A stretch of DNA of 64,000 nucleotides from SHZL01 sp031362985 (GTDB lineage Bacteria > Pseudomonadota > Gammaproteobacteria > Xanthomonadales > SZUA-36), in contig JANLTO010000160.1 of NCBI GenBank assembly GCA_031362985.1, positions 1 through 64,000 on the forward strand. The letters run 5' to 3'. How positions within the stretch are numbered: position 1 is the first letter of the stretch; the number at the start of each line of letters is the position of its first letter. Below the pieces are notes generated by a model that was not told the origin of the DNA, did not search any database, and saw only the letters and a list, made by a program, of their open reading frames with translations. Of the stretch, positions 27,422 to 36,160 are shown one piece after another. The translations under genes were made by a program, and so were the position numbers.

Positions 27422-28384
27422 TCAGATCCTTCCCAGGAGTCCACCGCGCCGTAATAGCCAGAGGTATCGCTCTACGGAAACCCAGGCACCCAAGAAGCCA
27501 AGCCCACCACCGGACAGCAGCACCAGGAAAGCCTGTCGAAAGGTCAGGGAACTTAGTCTGAAGGAATTTCCATAGGCATCCAGCAACTGGTCCAGCGGGG
27601 ACTGCAGATAGTGCAAACTCATAAAAAGCAAACCGAGCGCCAACGCAGACCCCATGAGGCCATACCAAAACCCAGAATAGAGGAATGGCTGCCGTATAAA
27701 GTTTTCACTCGCGCCGACCAGACTCAGGATTTCGATTTCATCCGACCGATTTGCCACATCCATGCGGATGGTGTTGGCAACGACCACTACAACTGCAAGA
27801 GAAAAAAGGAGACTAAGAACAGAAACCAGTGCGTTACCAAGAGCCAGCAAACTGGACAGGCGCTTTAGCCATTTGTAGTCCAACTGGACTACATCCACGC
27901 CTTTTTGCGACTTGAGCCATTCACCCAAGATTTCCAACCCGGCCGCAATGTCCATGTTTGCCATGGCCTTGGGGCGCACCAGCACTACCCAGGGCAGAGG
28001 GTTTGTATCCAGTACATCGAGCGCCTCACCAAATCCGGAAGCAGCTCGAAATTCATCCAGGCCCTGCTGCGGTGAGATGCCCGTGGCGGTCGCATCCGGC
28101 CTCGCATTAATAACCCGCAGCAGTTCGGCGGCATCGTCGGTCGTTTCTGCGGCGTCAAGAAAGACAGTGATCGAACCCCATTCTTCTGCTCGTAAATCAA
28201 CTCCCCGCAAATTGTCCAATGAGACGTAAAGCCCTATCGGCAAGGCCATCGCAATGCCAAGCACCAGCACGGTCATTAAAGTCCCTACGCGGTGGCTCAG
28301 CAAAGCCCCAAGACTTGAGAAAAAACTGTAGAGTTGACGTCTGCTCCACGCTCGTACCCAACGCCTGATGCCCGGGCTATTCAT
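27422..28384 (-). CDS. ftsX: Cell division protein FtsX
   Basis: The 320-residue permease-like protein of the FtsEX complex has a cytosolic N-terminal stretch, a first helix (about 33-55), a large periplasmic loop (about 56-190) and three C-terminal helices. In E. coli the periplasmic loop binds EnvC and drives amidase activation at the septum. FtsE starts just upstream on the same strand; its stop is four bases before the ftsX ATG. rpoH follows, as in E. coli, where the order is ftsY-ftsE-ftsX-rpoH. Confidence 0.92.
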   Translation of the reverse strand: MNSPGIRRWVRAWSRRQLYSFFSSLGALLSHRVGTLMTVLVLGIAMALPIGLYVSLDNLRGVDLRAEEWGSITVFLDAAETTDDAAELLRVINARPDATATGISPQQGLDEFRAASGFGEALDVLDTNPLPWVVLVRPKAMANMDIAAGLEILGEWLKSQKGVDVVQLDYKWLKRLSSLLALGNALVSVLSLLFSLAVVVVVANTIRMDVANRSDEIEILSLVGASENFIRQPFLYSGFWYGLMGSALALGLLFMSLHYLQSPLDQLLDAYGNSFRLSSLTFRQAFLVLLSGGGLGFLGAWVSVERYLWLLRRGGLLGRI

Positions 28385-28388
28385 CGCA

Positions 28389-29066
28389 TCATCTCTGGGT
28401 GTTTGCCGGAATATCGTCGATTAGCTGCCCCTTCTGGAGCACGAGCACGCGTTTGTTCATGCGTCGGATCAGGTCGAGATCGTGGCTGGCAATGAGCACA
28501 GTAACACCGAGTTGATTGAGCTGGCGAAACAGCCCGAAAAGTTCTGCTGACAGGTCCGGATCCAAATTTCCTGTTGGCTCGTCGGCGAGCAAGACTGGGG
28601 GCATCCCGACAATCGCCCTGGCGACGCCGACTCTTTGCTGTTCACCCCCGGATAATTCCAACGGCCACGACCTCTCTTTTGCAAACAAGCCCACTCTGTC
28701 CAGTGAAGCTCGCACTCGTTTGCGAATGTCTGCATAACGCAATCCGGCAATCAATAGTGGTAGTGCAACATTGTCAAAAACGCTCTTGTCCCGCAGCAAC
28801 TTGTGGTCCTGGAAAATCATTCCAATCCCCTGCCGGACCTTCGGAGCCTGCCGCATTGAGGTGGTACTCAGGTTCCTGCCGCCAACTACGACCTGGCCAC
28901 GTGTTGCCTTCTCAATCATCAGGATCAAACGCAACAAACTGCTTTTACCGGCACCGGAATGCCCTGTCAAAAATGCCATTTCTCCAGCAGCGATGTGAAA
29001 GTTGACATCACTCAGAGCCTGATTACCACCGGCATACCGTTTACTTACATGCTCAAAGCTGATCAT
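28389..29066 (-). CDS. ftsE: Cell division ATP-binding protein FtsE
   Basis: A 225-residue ABC ATPase with Walker A GHSGAGKSSLL, signature LSGGEQQRVGVARAI and Walker B VLLADEPTGNLD. It is the cytosolic motor of FtsEX and couples cell division to peptidoglycan hydrolysis through EnvC. The usual upstream partner ftsY is absent here; rhlB ends only 20 bases upstream on the same strand, so rhlB, ftsE and ftsX may share a transcript. Confidence 0.95.
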   Translation of the reverse strand: MISFEHVSKRYAGGNQALSDVNFHIAAGEMAFLTGHSGAGKSSLLRLILMIEKATRGQVVVGGRNLSTTSMRQAPKVRQGIGMIFQDHKLLRDKSVFDNVALPLLIAGLRYADIRKRVRASLDRVGLFAKERSWPLELSGGEQQRVGVARAIVGMPPVLLADEPTGNLDPDLSAELFGLFRQLNQLGVTVLIASHDLDLIRRMNKRVLVLQKGQLIDDIPANTQR

Positions 29067-29086
29067 TACACCAACCGGGTAAGGTA

Positions 29087-30406
29087 TCAGCTCCCCGGCT
29101 TGCGGGGGTGCCGACGAGCGCTCGAGGAGGGCTTTCCGGAAGCGCGGTTTCCACGGACGCCAGTGGGCTTTACCTTGCCGTCACGGCCGGAATTCGTCCG
29201 CGGCGGCCGTGACGCTGGTCTTTGGATGTCCATCAGCAGGCTGGTTGAAACCTGCTCGATTGGAATGGGATAGCCAATGAAGCTTTCAATTTCGGGCAAA
29301 TGAAAAGCATAGTTTTCACAGGCAAAGCTTATGGCCTCGCCCTTGGCTCCCAAGCGCGCAGTGCGGCCAATGCGGTGAACATAATCAGGCGCATCTTGCG
29401 GCAAATCATAGTTGATCACGTGTGTTACGTCCGGGATATGGAGTCCGCGCGCGGCGACATCAGTAGCCACGAGAATTGGCACTTCACCATCATGAAATTG
29501 TCGCAGCAGATTCTGCCGTGTTTTCTGAGGAACACTTCCCGATATTGCGGCAGCATGGAAACCGTTGGCATTCAATGTTCGCTCGACGCGGTCCGTGGCC
29601 GCACGGGTATTGGTGAACACCATGATGCGTCCACCTTCAAACTGTTTCAACAACCCAGCCAGTAAACGCGGCTTTTCTTCATTGGCAGGGTAGTAAACGG
29701 TTTGGCGAACATGCTCAGAAGTTACCCGCTCCGACTCGACTTTCATGAGTTCCGGCTCATTCATGTGTTCGTAAGCGAGTTCCAGAACGCGATGAGACAA
29801 AGTAGCTGAAAAGAGCAAACACTGCCGTCGCTCGCGAGGAGGCAAACGTCGCAGCACATACCTGATGTCGTTGATAAAGCCTAGGTCGAACATCCGGTCT
29901 GCTTCGTCCAGTACCATTACTTCGATCTGGTTCAGCTTGAACACATTTTGCTTGAAGAAATCGATTATGCGGCCGGGAGTTCCAATTAGGATGTCAACTC
30001 CCCGCTCCAGACTTTGACGCTGTTTTTCGTAGTCGACACCGCCATAGGCCAGCCCAAGCTTCAGGTTCGTCTCTGCACCGAGCAACAGGGCATCTTTGTG
30101 TATCTGGATCGCCAACTCTCTCGTGGGAGCAAGCACCAAAGCTCTGGGATGGCGAAGATCGGCCTTTGACTGACTCTTAATCAGCCGCTGAAATAACACG
30201 AGGAGAAAAGCCGCTGTCTTGCCAGTACCTGTTTGCGCCTGTCCCGCAACGTCCGCACCCTTTAAAGCAACCGGCAGAGTCAAGGCCTGGATGGGCGTGC
30301 AATGCACAAACTTCGCCTGCTCCAAGCCCTTTTTGATTTTCTCGTCAAGATCGAGCTGTGAGAATTCCAGATCGCTCAAGGAGTTGTTGGTTTGCTCCTG
30401 GGTCAT
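29087..30406 (-). CDS. rhlB: DEAD-box RNA helicase, RhlB type
   Basis: A 439-residue ATP-dependent RNA helicase. Motifs in order are the Q motif (FVHCTPIQ), Walker A AQTGTGKT, PTRELA, DEAD in MVLDEADRMFDLGF, SAT in LLFSATLSHR, and HRIGRTARLG. The C-terminal 60 residues are basic and low-complexity (RPASRPPRTNSGRDG, SSARRHPRKPGS), probably RNA-binding. In E. coli RhlB is the helicase of the RNA degradosome. Its divergent position beside trxA-rho is the same as in E. coli, which supports RhlB over other DEAD-box paralogs. Confidence 0.88.
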   Translation of the reverse strand: MTQEQTNNSLSDLEFSQLDLDEKIKKGLEQAKFVHCTPIQALTLPVALKGADVAGQAQTGTGKTAAFLLVLFQRLIKSQSKADLRHPRALVLAPTRELAIQIHKDALLLGAETNLKLGLAYGGVDYEKQRQSLERGVDILIGTPGRIIDFFKQNVFKLNQIEVMVLDEADRMFDLGFINDIRYVLRRLPPRERRQCLLFSATLSHRVLELAYEHMNEPELMKVESERVTSEHVRQTVYYPANEEKPRLLAGLLKQFEGGRIMVFTNTRAATDRVERTLNANGFHAAAISGSVPQKTRQNLLRQFHDGEVPILVATDVAARGLHIPDVTHVINYDLPQDAPDYVHRIGRTARLGAKGEAISFACENYAFHLPEIESFIGYPIPIEQVSTSLLMDIQRPASRPPRTNSGRDGKVKPTGVRGNRASGKPSSSARRHPRKPGS

Positions 30407-30478
30407 ATACTATCCATATGTGTAAACCAGCTTGGGAAACGGGTTTGGGGTGAATGGCAAAAGTTTGGGCGGCATGGC

Positions 30479-30509
30479 TTGAATATTTTTGCATGCGCCT
30501 TGATATAGT
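30479..30509 (+). promoter_or_regulatory. Possible promoter for trxA
   Basis: TTGAAT (30479-30484) and TATAGT (30504-30509) lie 19 bases apart in the rhlB-trxA divergent gap. The -10 match is good but the spacer is long, so the call is tentative. Confidence 0.3.
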
Positions 30510-30639
30510 CTGGCAACTAAGCTGAAATGCGGACCTTGGCTTCTTGTGTGCTACATTTCGGTCCCCGCACACCGATCATATTAACCGCGCTGCCTCCCAT
30601 GTACCAGTGGAGATGTACCGCGAAACCGGGAGGAATACC

Positions 30640-30966
30640 TTGAGCGACAAAATAACCCACGTAACAGACGCCAGCTTTGCACAGGAAGTTCTGCAAGCTA
30701 ACGGGCCCGTACTTGTGGATTATTGGGCAGAATGGTGTGGACCGTGCAAAATGATTGGTCCAATCGTTGAAGAAATTGCCAATGAGTATGGTGGTCGCCT
30801 GAAAGTAGCCAAAATGGATATCGACAGCAACAACCAGACACCGCAGCAGTACAGCATTCGAGGCATTCCCACGCTTATGATTTTCAAGGACGGCAAGGTA
30901 CAGGCAACAAAAGTGGGTGCGCTTACCAAGGGACAACTCAAGGCATTTGTTGACGAAGTAGTCTGA
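30640..30966 (+). CDS. trxA: Thioredoxin 1
   Basis: A 108-residue cytosolic thiol-disulfide reductase with active site WCGPC (Cys33, Cys36) and the cis-proline loop RGIPTLMIFKDG. It closely resembles E. coli TrxA over its whole length. The frame stays open to 30544, but a TTG at 30640 gives the family start (M)SDKITHVTDASF and follows a strong GGGAGG ribosome site by six to seven bases. No ATG is available at that point. It lies between divergent rhlB and rho, the same order as in E. coli. Confidence 0.95.
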   Translation: MSDKITHVTDASFAQEVLQANGPVLVDYWAEWCGPCKMIGPIVEEIANEYGGRLKVAKMDIDSNNQTPQQYSIRGIPTLMIFKDGKVQATKVGALTKGQLKAFVDEVV

Positions 30967-31297
30967 TACTGCGAGCCCGACCGCAGGCAAACGATGGCGG
31001 AGATACCCGACCTGGTGCGTTAATGACTGGACGTTGCAATAATATCGTGCTAGTTTTACACACATCAGGCCGTGATTCCGGCCCGGCAGACAAACTTCCC
31101 TTTTTTAAAACTGGTTCGTTAATAGAGCGATTCAGCTAAACGCAAAGCTTTATATTGTTTCCGGAAGCACGTTTGCCGCTACCGGTCGAACTGTTTAACC
31201 ACAACTTTCATTTACCCCATTCCGGGCATACGCTCAATCATCCTGAGAATCTTCCAGTCAACTTACACGTCCTTCGTCAAAGAGTATCAATAACTCC
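30967..31297 (+). promoter_or_regulatory. trxA-rho intergenic region, candidate rho leader
   Basis: This 331-base gap holds no gene I can recognise. A possible promoter is TTGCAA (31034-31039) and TACACA (31057-31062), 17 bases apart. A hairpin with stem GGCCG/CGGCC (31068-31083) follows, with a run of six T about 17 bases further on. If the promoter is right, rho has an untranslated leader of more than 200 bases. In E. coli rho has a long leader with Rho-dependent autoregulation, so the same role is plausible here but not shown. Confidence 0.4.
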
Positions 31298-32554
31298 ATG
31301 AACCTCACTGAACTCAAACAAAAACCTGTCTCCGAACTACTTCAGATTGCCAACGAAATGGGACTGGAAGGCGTGGCGCGCTCGCGCAAGCAAGACGTCA
31401 TATTCTCCATTCTCAAAGCGCACGCCAAAGGTGGAGACAGCATTTTCGGGGACGGTGTAGTGGAAATCCTCCAGGATGGATTCGGCTTTTTGCGGTCAGC
31501 CGACAGCTCTTACCTTGCTGGCCCCGATGACATCTATGTCTCGCCCAGTCAGATCAGACGATTTGCATTGCGCACAGGGGACATGGTTTCCGGCAAAATC
31601 CGCCCGCCAAAGGACAGCGAGAGATACTTTGCTCTGCTAAAGGTTCAGGAAATTAATTATGAGCCGCCTGAAGCCGCCAAGAGCAAAATACTTTTTGAAA
31701 ACCTGACCCCTGAGTTCCCTACCGAAGCATTCAAACTGGAACGCGGGAATGGCAGCACCGAGGATGTCACCGCCCGGATTATTGACCTGGTCTCCCCGAT
31801 CGGGATGGGACAACGTGGCCTAATCGTATCGCCACCAAAAGCAGGTAAAACGATAATGTTGCAAAATATCGCAACCAGTATTCGAGCCAACAGCCCCGAT
31901 TCGCGAATGATCATCTTGTTGATCGACGAGCGACCTGAAGAAGTCACGGAAATGCAGCGATCGGTAGACGCAGAGGTAATTTCAAGTACTTTCGATGAAC
32001 CTGCCTCACGCCATGTTCAGGTAGCCGAAATGGTAATTGAGCGGGCGAAACGCCTGGTTGAACATAAGCTACACGTGGTCATCCTGCTCGATTCCATCAC
32101 GCGCCTCGCTCGCGCCTACAACACGGTTGCTCCATCTTCCGGAAAAGTCCTGACCGGTGGCGTGGATGCCAATGCTTTGCAAAGACCCAAAAGATTCTTC
32201 GGTGCGGCCAGAAATGTGACAGAGGGCGGATCGCTTACCATCATCGCAACGGCGCTCGTTGATACGGGCTCAAAGATGGACGAAGTGATCTATGAGGAAT
32301 TCAAAGGCACGGGAAACATGGAAATCCACCTGAACCGCCGCATAGCGGAACGGCGCACGTATCCGGCAATTGACATCAATCGCTCCGGAACACGGCGTGA
32401 AGAACTCATGATCAGCTCGGATCAATTACAGAAAATGTGGATTTTGCGCAAACTACTCCACCCCATGGACGAAGCCCAGGCGATAGAGTTCATGCTGGAC
32501 AAAATGAAAGCGACCAAGACCAACGAAGAATTCTTCAGTTTCATGAAGCGCTAG
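31298..32554 (+). CDS. rho: Transcription termination factor Rho
   Basis: A 418-residue hexameric RNA-dependent ATPase that ends transcription at untranslated, C-rich RNA. Its length is almost identical to E. coli Rho. The N-terminal helix bundle (1-45) and cold-shock-like primary RNA-binding domain (DGFGFLRSADSSYL) are followed by Walker A PPKAGKT (179-185), Walker B LHVVILLDSITRLAR, and the Q- and R-loop regions. No inserted low-complexity domain is present. It is followed by a strong terminator 15 bases past the stop. Confidence 0.97.
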   Translation: MNLTELKQKPVSELLQIANEMGLEGVARSRKQDVIFSILKAHAKGGDSIFGDGVVEILQDGFGFLRSADSSYLAGPDDIYVSPSQIRRFALRTGDMVSGKIRPPKDSERYFALLKVQEINYEPPEAAKSKILFENLTPEFPTEAFKLERGNGSTEDVTARIIDLVSPIGMGQRGLIVSPPKAGKTIMLQNIATSIRANSPDSRMIILLIDERPEEVTEMQRSVDAEVISSTFDEPASRHVQVAEMVIERAKRLVEHKLHVVILLDSITRLARAYNTVAPSSGKVLTGGVDANALQRPKRFFGAARNVTEGGSLTIIATALVDTGSKMDEVIYEEFKGTGNMEIHLNRRIAERRTYPAIDINRSGTRREELMISSDQLQKMWILRKLLHPMDEAQAIEFMLDKMKATKTNEEFFSFMKR

Positions 32555-32569
32555 TTGGCGCAGGTAGCT

Positions 32570-32602
32570 AAAAAAAGGCCGCTGTGTAGCGGCCTTTTTT
32601 TT
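32570..32602. terminator. Bidirectional Rho-independent terminator between rho and prpD
   Basis: A 7-bp GC-rich stem (GGCCGCT and AGCGGCC, loop GTGT) is flanked by seven A on the left and eight T on the right, so it can act on both strands. It ends the rho transcript from the left and the prpD transcript from the right. Confidence 0.9.
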
Positions 32603-32617
32603 GCAGATGGGAACAGG

Positions 32618-34066
32618 CTACATGACCCATTCGTCCACAAAATCGGGTACCGGTGTGCTTTCAAGCCTGGCTTGGGTTGCGCACAAGGCGTCAATCTCAA
32701 CAGCCCGATTTGACCCCAGATGTGCAGCAACAGCATCACGGAATTTTTCCACAAGCAAGGGAATTCCTTCCTCACGCCGGCGGCGATGCCCCACCGGATA
32801 ACTTACTTCCACCCTTTCGCTGCTGCTGCCATCCTTGAAAAAAACCTGCACGGCATTTCCAATACCGCGTTTTTGCGGATCAAAATAATCCGTCGTAAAT
32901 TTCTTGTTTTCACTCACCACCATCTTGTCGCGTAATGCATCAATTCTGGAATCAGCAGCAACATCGTCATTATAGCTCTCGGCCGTCAGCGCTCCGAAAA
33001 TGAGCGGTGCTGCGACCATATACTGGATGCAATGATCACGATCTGCATAATTGTCCAGAGGCCCGGTCTTATCGATGATTCGAACCCCCGCTTCCTGCGT
33101 TTCAATCGTTATTTTCTCAATATCATCAATCCGGTCTTTCACCGTTGGATGCAATGTCATTGCGCATTCAACCGCGGTCTGCGCATGAAACTCAGCAGGA
33201 AAGGAAATTTTGAAAAGGACGTTTTCCATCACATAGCTGCCATAAGTGCGCTGGAACTGGAATGGCTGGCCTTTGAAGAGAACGTCGTAGAACCCCCAAA
33301 CGTCGGCGGTGAGAGCGGACGGGTAGCCCATCTCGCCGCGTAACACAAGTAGAGCCAGGGTTACAGCCCGCCGGCACGCGTCGCCAGCTGCCCAGCTTTT
33401 TCGCGAACCTGTATTGGGTGCATGCCGGTACGTGCGTAATGCGCCACCATCTATCCATGCGTTTGAAACCGCATCTATGACCTGGTCCCTTGTGCCCCCC
33501 AGCATGCGGGTTACAACAGCTGTCGATGCCACCCTCACCAGCAAAACGTGATCCAGGCCGACCCGGTTGAAGCTGTTTTCCAAGGCCAACACACCCTGGA
33601 TTTCATGTGCCTTGATCATGGCCGTCAGCACATGTTTCATCGTCAAAGGCGCTTTGCCTTCCGAAATATTCCTGTGCGACACGTAGTCTGCCACCGCAAG
33701 TATCGCTCCGAGGTTGTCAGAGGGATGTCCCCACTCTGCTGCCAGCCAGGTATCGTTGAAATCGAGGTAACGAATCAGCACACCCAGGTTGAATGCCGCC
33801 TGTGGGGGATCCAGTTGATATGAAGATCCAGGAACCCGGGACCCGTTCAGCATCTCAGCGCCAGGCACGACGGGGCCAAGCAAGCGAGTACAACCCGGGA
33901 ACTTCATCGCCAACATCGCGCAGGCCAGGCTGTCCATGAGACAGTAGCGCGCCGTCGAGTAAGCTTCCTCACTCACTATTTCGTAGGCGCAAACGTATTC
34001 GGCAATATCGACAAGTACCTGGTCGGGTTTGGGTCGCTGCGCGGTTCGGATTCCAACGTGTAACAT
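32618..34066 (-). CDS. prpD: 2-Methylcitrate dehydratase (MmgE/PrpD family)
   Basis: A 482-residue enzyme that dehydrates 2-methylcitrate to 2-methyl-cis-aconitate in propionate breakdown. It matches the E. coli PrpD pattern closely, for example LDFNDTWLAAEWGHPSDNLG, KAPLTMKHVLTAMIKAHEIQG and SFPAEFHAQTAVE. It stands alone on the minus strand, about 2 kb from prpC and prpB, from which it is separated by three plus-strand genes. The start MLHVGIRTAQRPKPD has GAGAG about nine bases upstream. Confidence 0.92.
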   Translation of the reverse strand: MLHVGIRTAQRPKPDQVLVDIAEYVCAYEIVSEEAYSTARYCLMDSLACAMLAMKFPGCTRLLGPVVPGAEMLNGSRVPGSSYQLDPPQAAFNLGVLIRYLDFNDTWLAAEWGHPSDNLGAILAVADYVSHRNISEGKAPLTMKHVLTAMIKAHEIQGVLALENSFNRVGLDHVLLVRVASTAVVTRMLGGTRDQVIDAVSNAWIDGGALRTYRHAPNTGSRKSWAAGDACRRAVTLALLVLRGEMGYPSALTADVWGFYDVLFKGQPFQFQRTYGSYVMENVLFKISFPAEFHAQTAVECAMTLHPTVKDRIDDIEKITIETQEAGVRIIDKTGPLDNYADRDHCIQYMVAAPLIFGALTAESYNDDVAADSRIDALRDKMVVSENKKFTTDYFDPQKRGIGNAVQVFFKDGSSSERVEVSYPVGHRRRREEGIPLLVEKFRDAVAAHLGSNRAVEIDALCATQARLESTPVPDFVDEWVM

Positions 34067-34199
34067 GAGCAGGTCTCTCTCAATGATTAAATGAAGCCGC
34101 TATTTTACGCGACTGTGCCTGAAGTAACGAAGCGGTTTTCAAAGTTTCCGTTTAGCACAACACAGTTCTAAGCTAGCCCCCAACCCGTTCAAACAGTCG

Positions 34200-34227
34200 T
34201 TTCACTGCCCGGCCGCCATGCTATAGT
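34200..34227 (+). promoter_or_regulatory. Candidate promoter for the cytochrome b561-YceI genes
   Basis: TTTCAC (34200-34205) and TATAGT (34222-34227) lie 16 bases apart and 28 bases before the GTG start of the b561 gene. The surrounding 189-base gap to prpD holds no other feature that I recognise. Confidence 0.4.
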
Positions 34228-34255
34228 TTTCCGAATCTTGGCTTCCAGGTGAATT

Positions 34256-34795
34256 GTGCTGCGAAATACGACGTCAAGTTGGGGGCGTGTGTCGCGATAC
34301 CTGCATTGGGTAATGGCAGCCTTGCTTTTGAGTCAAATTTTCCTAGGCCGGTATGCAAATGCGCTGGAGCGATCACCGGAGAAATTGAATCTCATGATGG
34401 TGCACAAGTCCATTGGTATCTGTTTGCTTTTACTTGTGCTGATTCGATTAGTATGGATACGGATCAGCCCGGCACCCGAATCATTGCCCGGCACAGCAAA
34501 TTGGACGCGGCTTTTATCCCGGCTGAGCCATGCAGCCCTTTATGCATTGATGATCACCATCCCATTGAGTGGCTGGCTGATGAATTCCGCAAAAAACGTT
34601 CCCTTGAGTTTGTTCCGGGTGGTGCCGTGGCCGAACCTGATGCAACCGGATGCGGGTCTGGGAAAAACTTTTGAATTCTGGCATAACCAGTTGGTCACGC
34701 TGTTGTTGGCACTCCTCAGCATTCATGTTGCCGCTGCTTTATGGCACCACGTCTCGCGCGGTGATGCCACCCTGCGGCGAATGCTGGGCCGGTGA
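34256..34795 (+). CDS. Cytochrome b561 family protein
   Basis: A 179-residue membrane protein with four helices and the histidines expected for two b hemes: His17 (YLHWVM), His50 (MVHKSIG), and His143 and His157 in the last two helices. It resembles the bacterial CybB-type b561, which moves electrons between the quinone pool and periplasmic partners. The start is GTG at 34256 with AGGTGA close upstream. Its stop overlaps the start of the YceI gene (GTGA). The partner is unknown; the YceI neighbours are candidates. Confidence 0.88.
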   Translation: MLRNTTSSWGRVSRYLHWVMAALLLSQIFLGRYANALERSPEKLNLMMVHKSIGICLLLLVLIRLVWIRISPAPESLPGTANWTRLLSRLSHAALYALMITIPLSGWLMNSAKNVPLSLFRVVPWPNLMQPDAGLGKTFEFWHNQLVTLLLALLSIHVAAALWHHVSRGDATLRRMLGR

Positions 34796-35373
34796 AAACG
34801 TTTATGACCTGCCGCGCGCGGGTACCAGGCATGATAGCTGCAGTGGCGGTGCTGATTGCTGTTCCGGCTAATGCTGAGCAATGGAATTCGATCCCGGCAG
34901 ACAGCTCGCTGGAATTTATCGTGACATTCGAAGGAGCTGAATCCGCAGGAAGATTCGATTCCTTTGCAGCAGAGGTGGAGTTTGATGCGGAAAAAGGCAA
35001 GCCGTCTGCCCTTCGTGTGACTGTTGATGTTCGTTCAGCAACCCTGTCGAGCGTGGAACTGGACGAGGCTATTGCTGAAGAAGCGTGGTTTAACTCAACT
35101 GCCTACCCCGAGGCAAATTTTACCAGTAAAGCGATACACCAGACCGGAGAGCAGCAGTTCCTTGCCCAAGGCGTGGTGTCAATAAAAGGCACCAAACAGG
35201 AATTGGATCTTCCACTACATGTGTCAATCCAAGGGAACATTGTGGAATTGACCGGTACGGTCATTCTTTCCAGGGCAGATTTCGGGATTGGCAGCGGCGA
35301 ATGGCAGAGCGACTCTTCCATAAGTCACCGGGTAGGCGTAAGGTTCAGGGTATTTATGCAGAGAGCTGAATAA
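34792..35373 (+). CDS. YceI family periplasmic protein
   Basis: A 193-residue protein with a signal peptide ending near VPANA and a lipocalin-like YceI domain (about 30-190). Typical features are SSLEFIVTFEG, the central YPEANFTSKAI, the KGTKQELDLPL strand, and SRADFGIGSGEW near the end. YceI proteins bind polyisoprenoid molecules such as quinone tails. It starts with GTG overlapping the b561 stop; an ATG four codons later is also possible. The neighbouring b561 gene makes a quinone-related redox role likely, as an inference. Confidence 0.88.
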   Translation: MKTFMTCRARVPGMIAAVAVLIAVPANAEQWNSIPADSSLEFIVTFEGAESAGRFDSFAAEVEFDAEKGKPSALRVTVDVRSATLSSVELDEAIAEEAWFNSTAYPEANFTSKAIHQTGEQQFLAQGVVSIKGTKQELDLPLHVSIQGNIVELTGTVILSRADFGIGSGEWQSDSSISHRVGVRFRVFMQRAE

Positions 35374-36095
35374 TGTTCAGACGACTGCCTGTAATGCTGA
35401 TTCTCGCTCTGGTTTCCTGTACTCCGCACACCTATCGACTCGCACATGCGCCGTCCACTCTTCCCGAGTTCCCACTCGAGAAATACCTCAGCGCGGATAA
35501 AGGCAGTGTGTACGAAATCACAGGCAGCGATTCCTACGCAAATGTCCTGGTTCAGCGCGGGGGTAAGCTGGCACGATTTGGTCACGATCATGTGGTTTCA
35601 GCCCGCAATATCTACGGCTACGTTAAAGTTACTGACCATAGCCTTGAGGGCTCTTGCTCGGATATGCGCATTGATCTGGTTACCCTGGTGGTTGATGACC
35701 CGCTTACCAGGAAAGAATTTGACCTGGACACCGAGCCAAGCCAGGAAGATATTCAAAACACGACAGAGAATATGCAGAGTAAAGTTCTTGAGTCCGACAA
35801 GTGGCCGCAGACCCACCTTGAGATAACCGTCACAGGCGGCACGCTGGACAAAATGGAGGCTGATCTAACCATTGCTCTCCATGGCCAGGCACTGGCGCTT
35901 CCGATAGTCATTCATATTGATGAATTCACGCCGGACCACTTGCTCGCAAGCGGCTCATTCAGCCTGCTGCAAAGCGTCTTTGGAATCAAGCCTTTCAGTG
36001 TATTGGGAGGCGCGTTGTACGTTGAAGATACTCTAGCAATTGATTACCGCCTGGCCGCCCAGCGGGTCTTTCCTGCTGCCGAATCGGAAAACTGA
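35373..36095 (+). CDS. YceI-like lipoprotein
   Basis: The 240-residue protein begins with a lipoprotein signal, with lipobox LVSC at residues 13-16. A YceI-like beta-barrel follows (about 45-230). The stretch LARFGHDHVVSARNIYG carries two histidines, and SVFGIKPFSVLGGALYVED is a YceI-like end motif. It differs clearly from the YceI protein next door, so it is not a recent duplicate. Its ATG shares one base with the previous stop (TAATG), indicating coupling. The location is probably the periplasmic face of a membrane; the function is unknown. Confidence 0.72.
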   Translation: MFRRLPVMLILALVSCTPHTYRLAHAPSTLPEFPLEKYLSADKGSVYEITGSDSYANVLVQRGGKLARFGHDHVVSARNIYGYVKVTDHSLEGSCSDMRIDLVTLVVDDPLTRKEFDLDTEPSQEDIQNTTENMQSKVLESDKWPQTHLEITVTGGTLDKMEADLTIALHGQALALPIVIHIDEFTPDHLLASGSFSLLQSVFGIKPFSVLGGALYVEDTLAIDYRLAAQRVFPAAESEN

Positions 36096-36097
36096 CG

Positions 36098-36134
36098 TCC
36101 CGGGCATCCCCGCCGGCCTCAGGGGGTGCCGGGA
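36098..36134. terminator. Hairpin between convergent yceI-like and prpC genes
   Basis: A GC-rich imperfect stem of about 13 pairs (TCCCGG..CCCC against GGGGGTGCCGGGA) lies in the 65-base gap between two converging stops. There is no T-run on either side, so efficient intrinsic termination is uncertain. Confidence 0.45.
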
Positions 36135-36160
36135 TGCGATGCACAGTTTAGTCGCCGGGG

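Noticed and set aside
30544..30639. N-terminal extension of trxA back to 30544
   Set aside because: TTG 30640 gives the exact thioredoxin start with a strong ribosome site; the extension is leader sequence.
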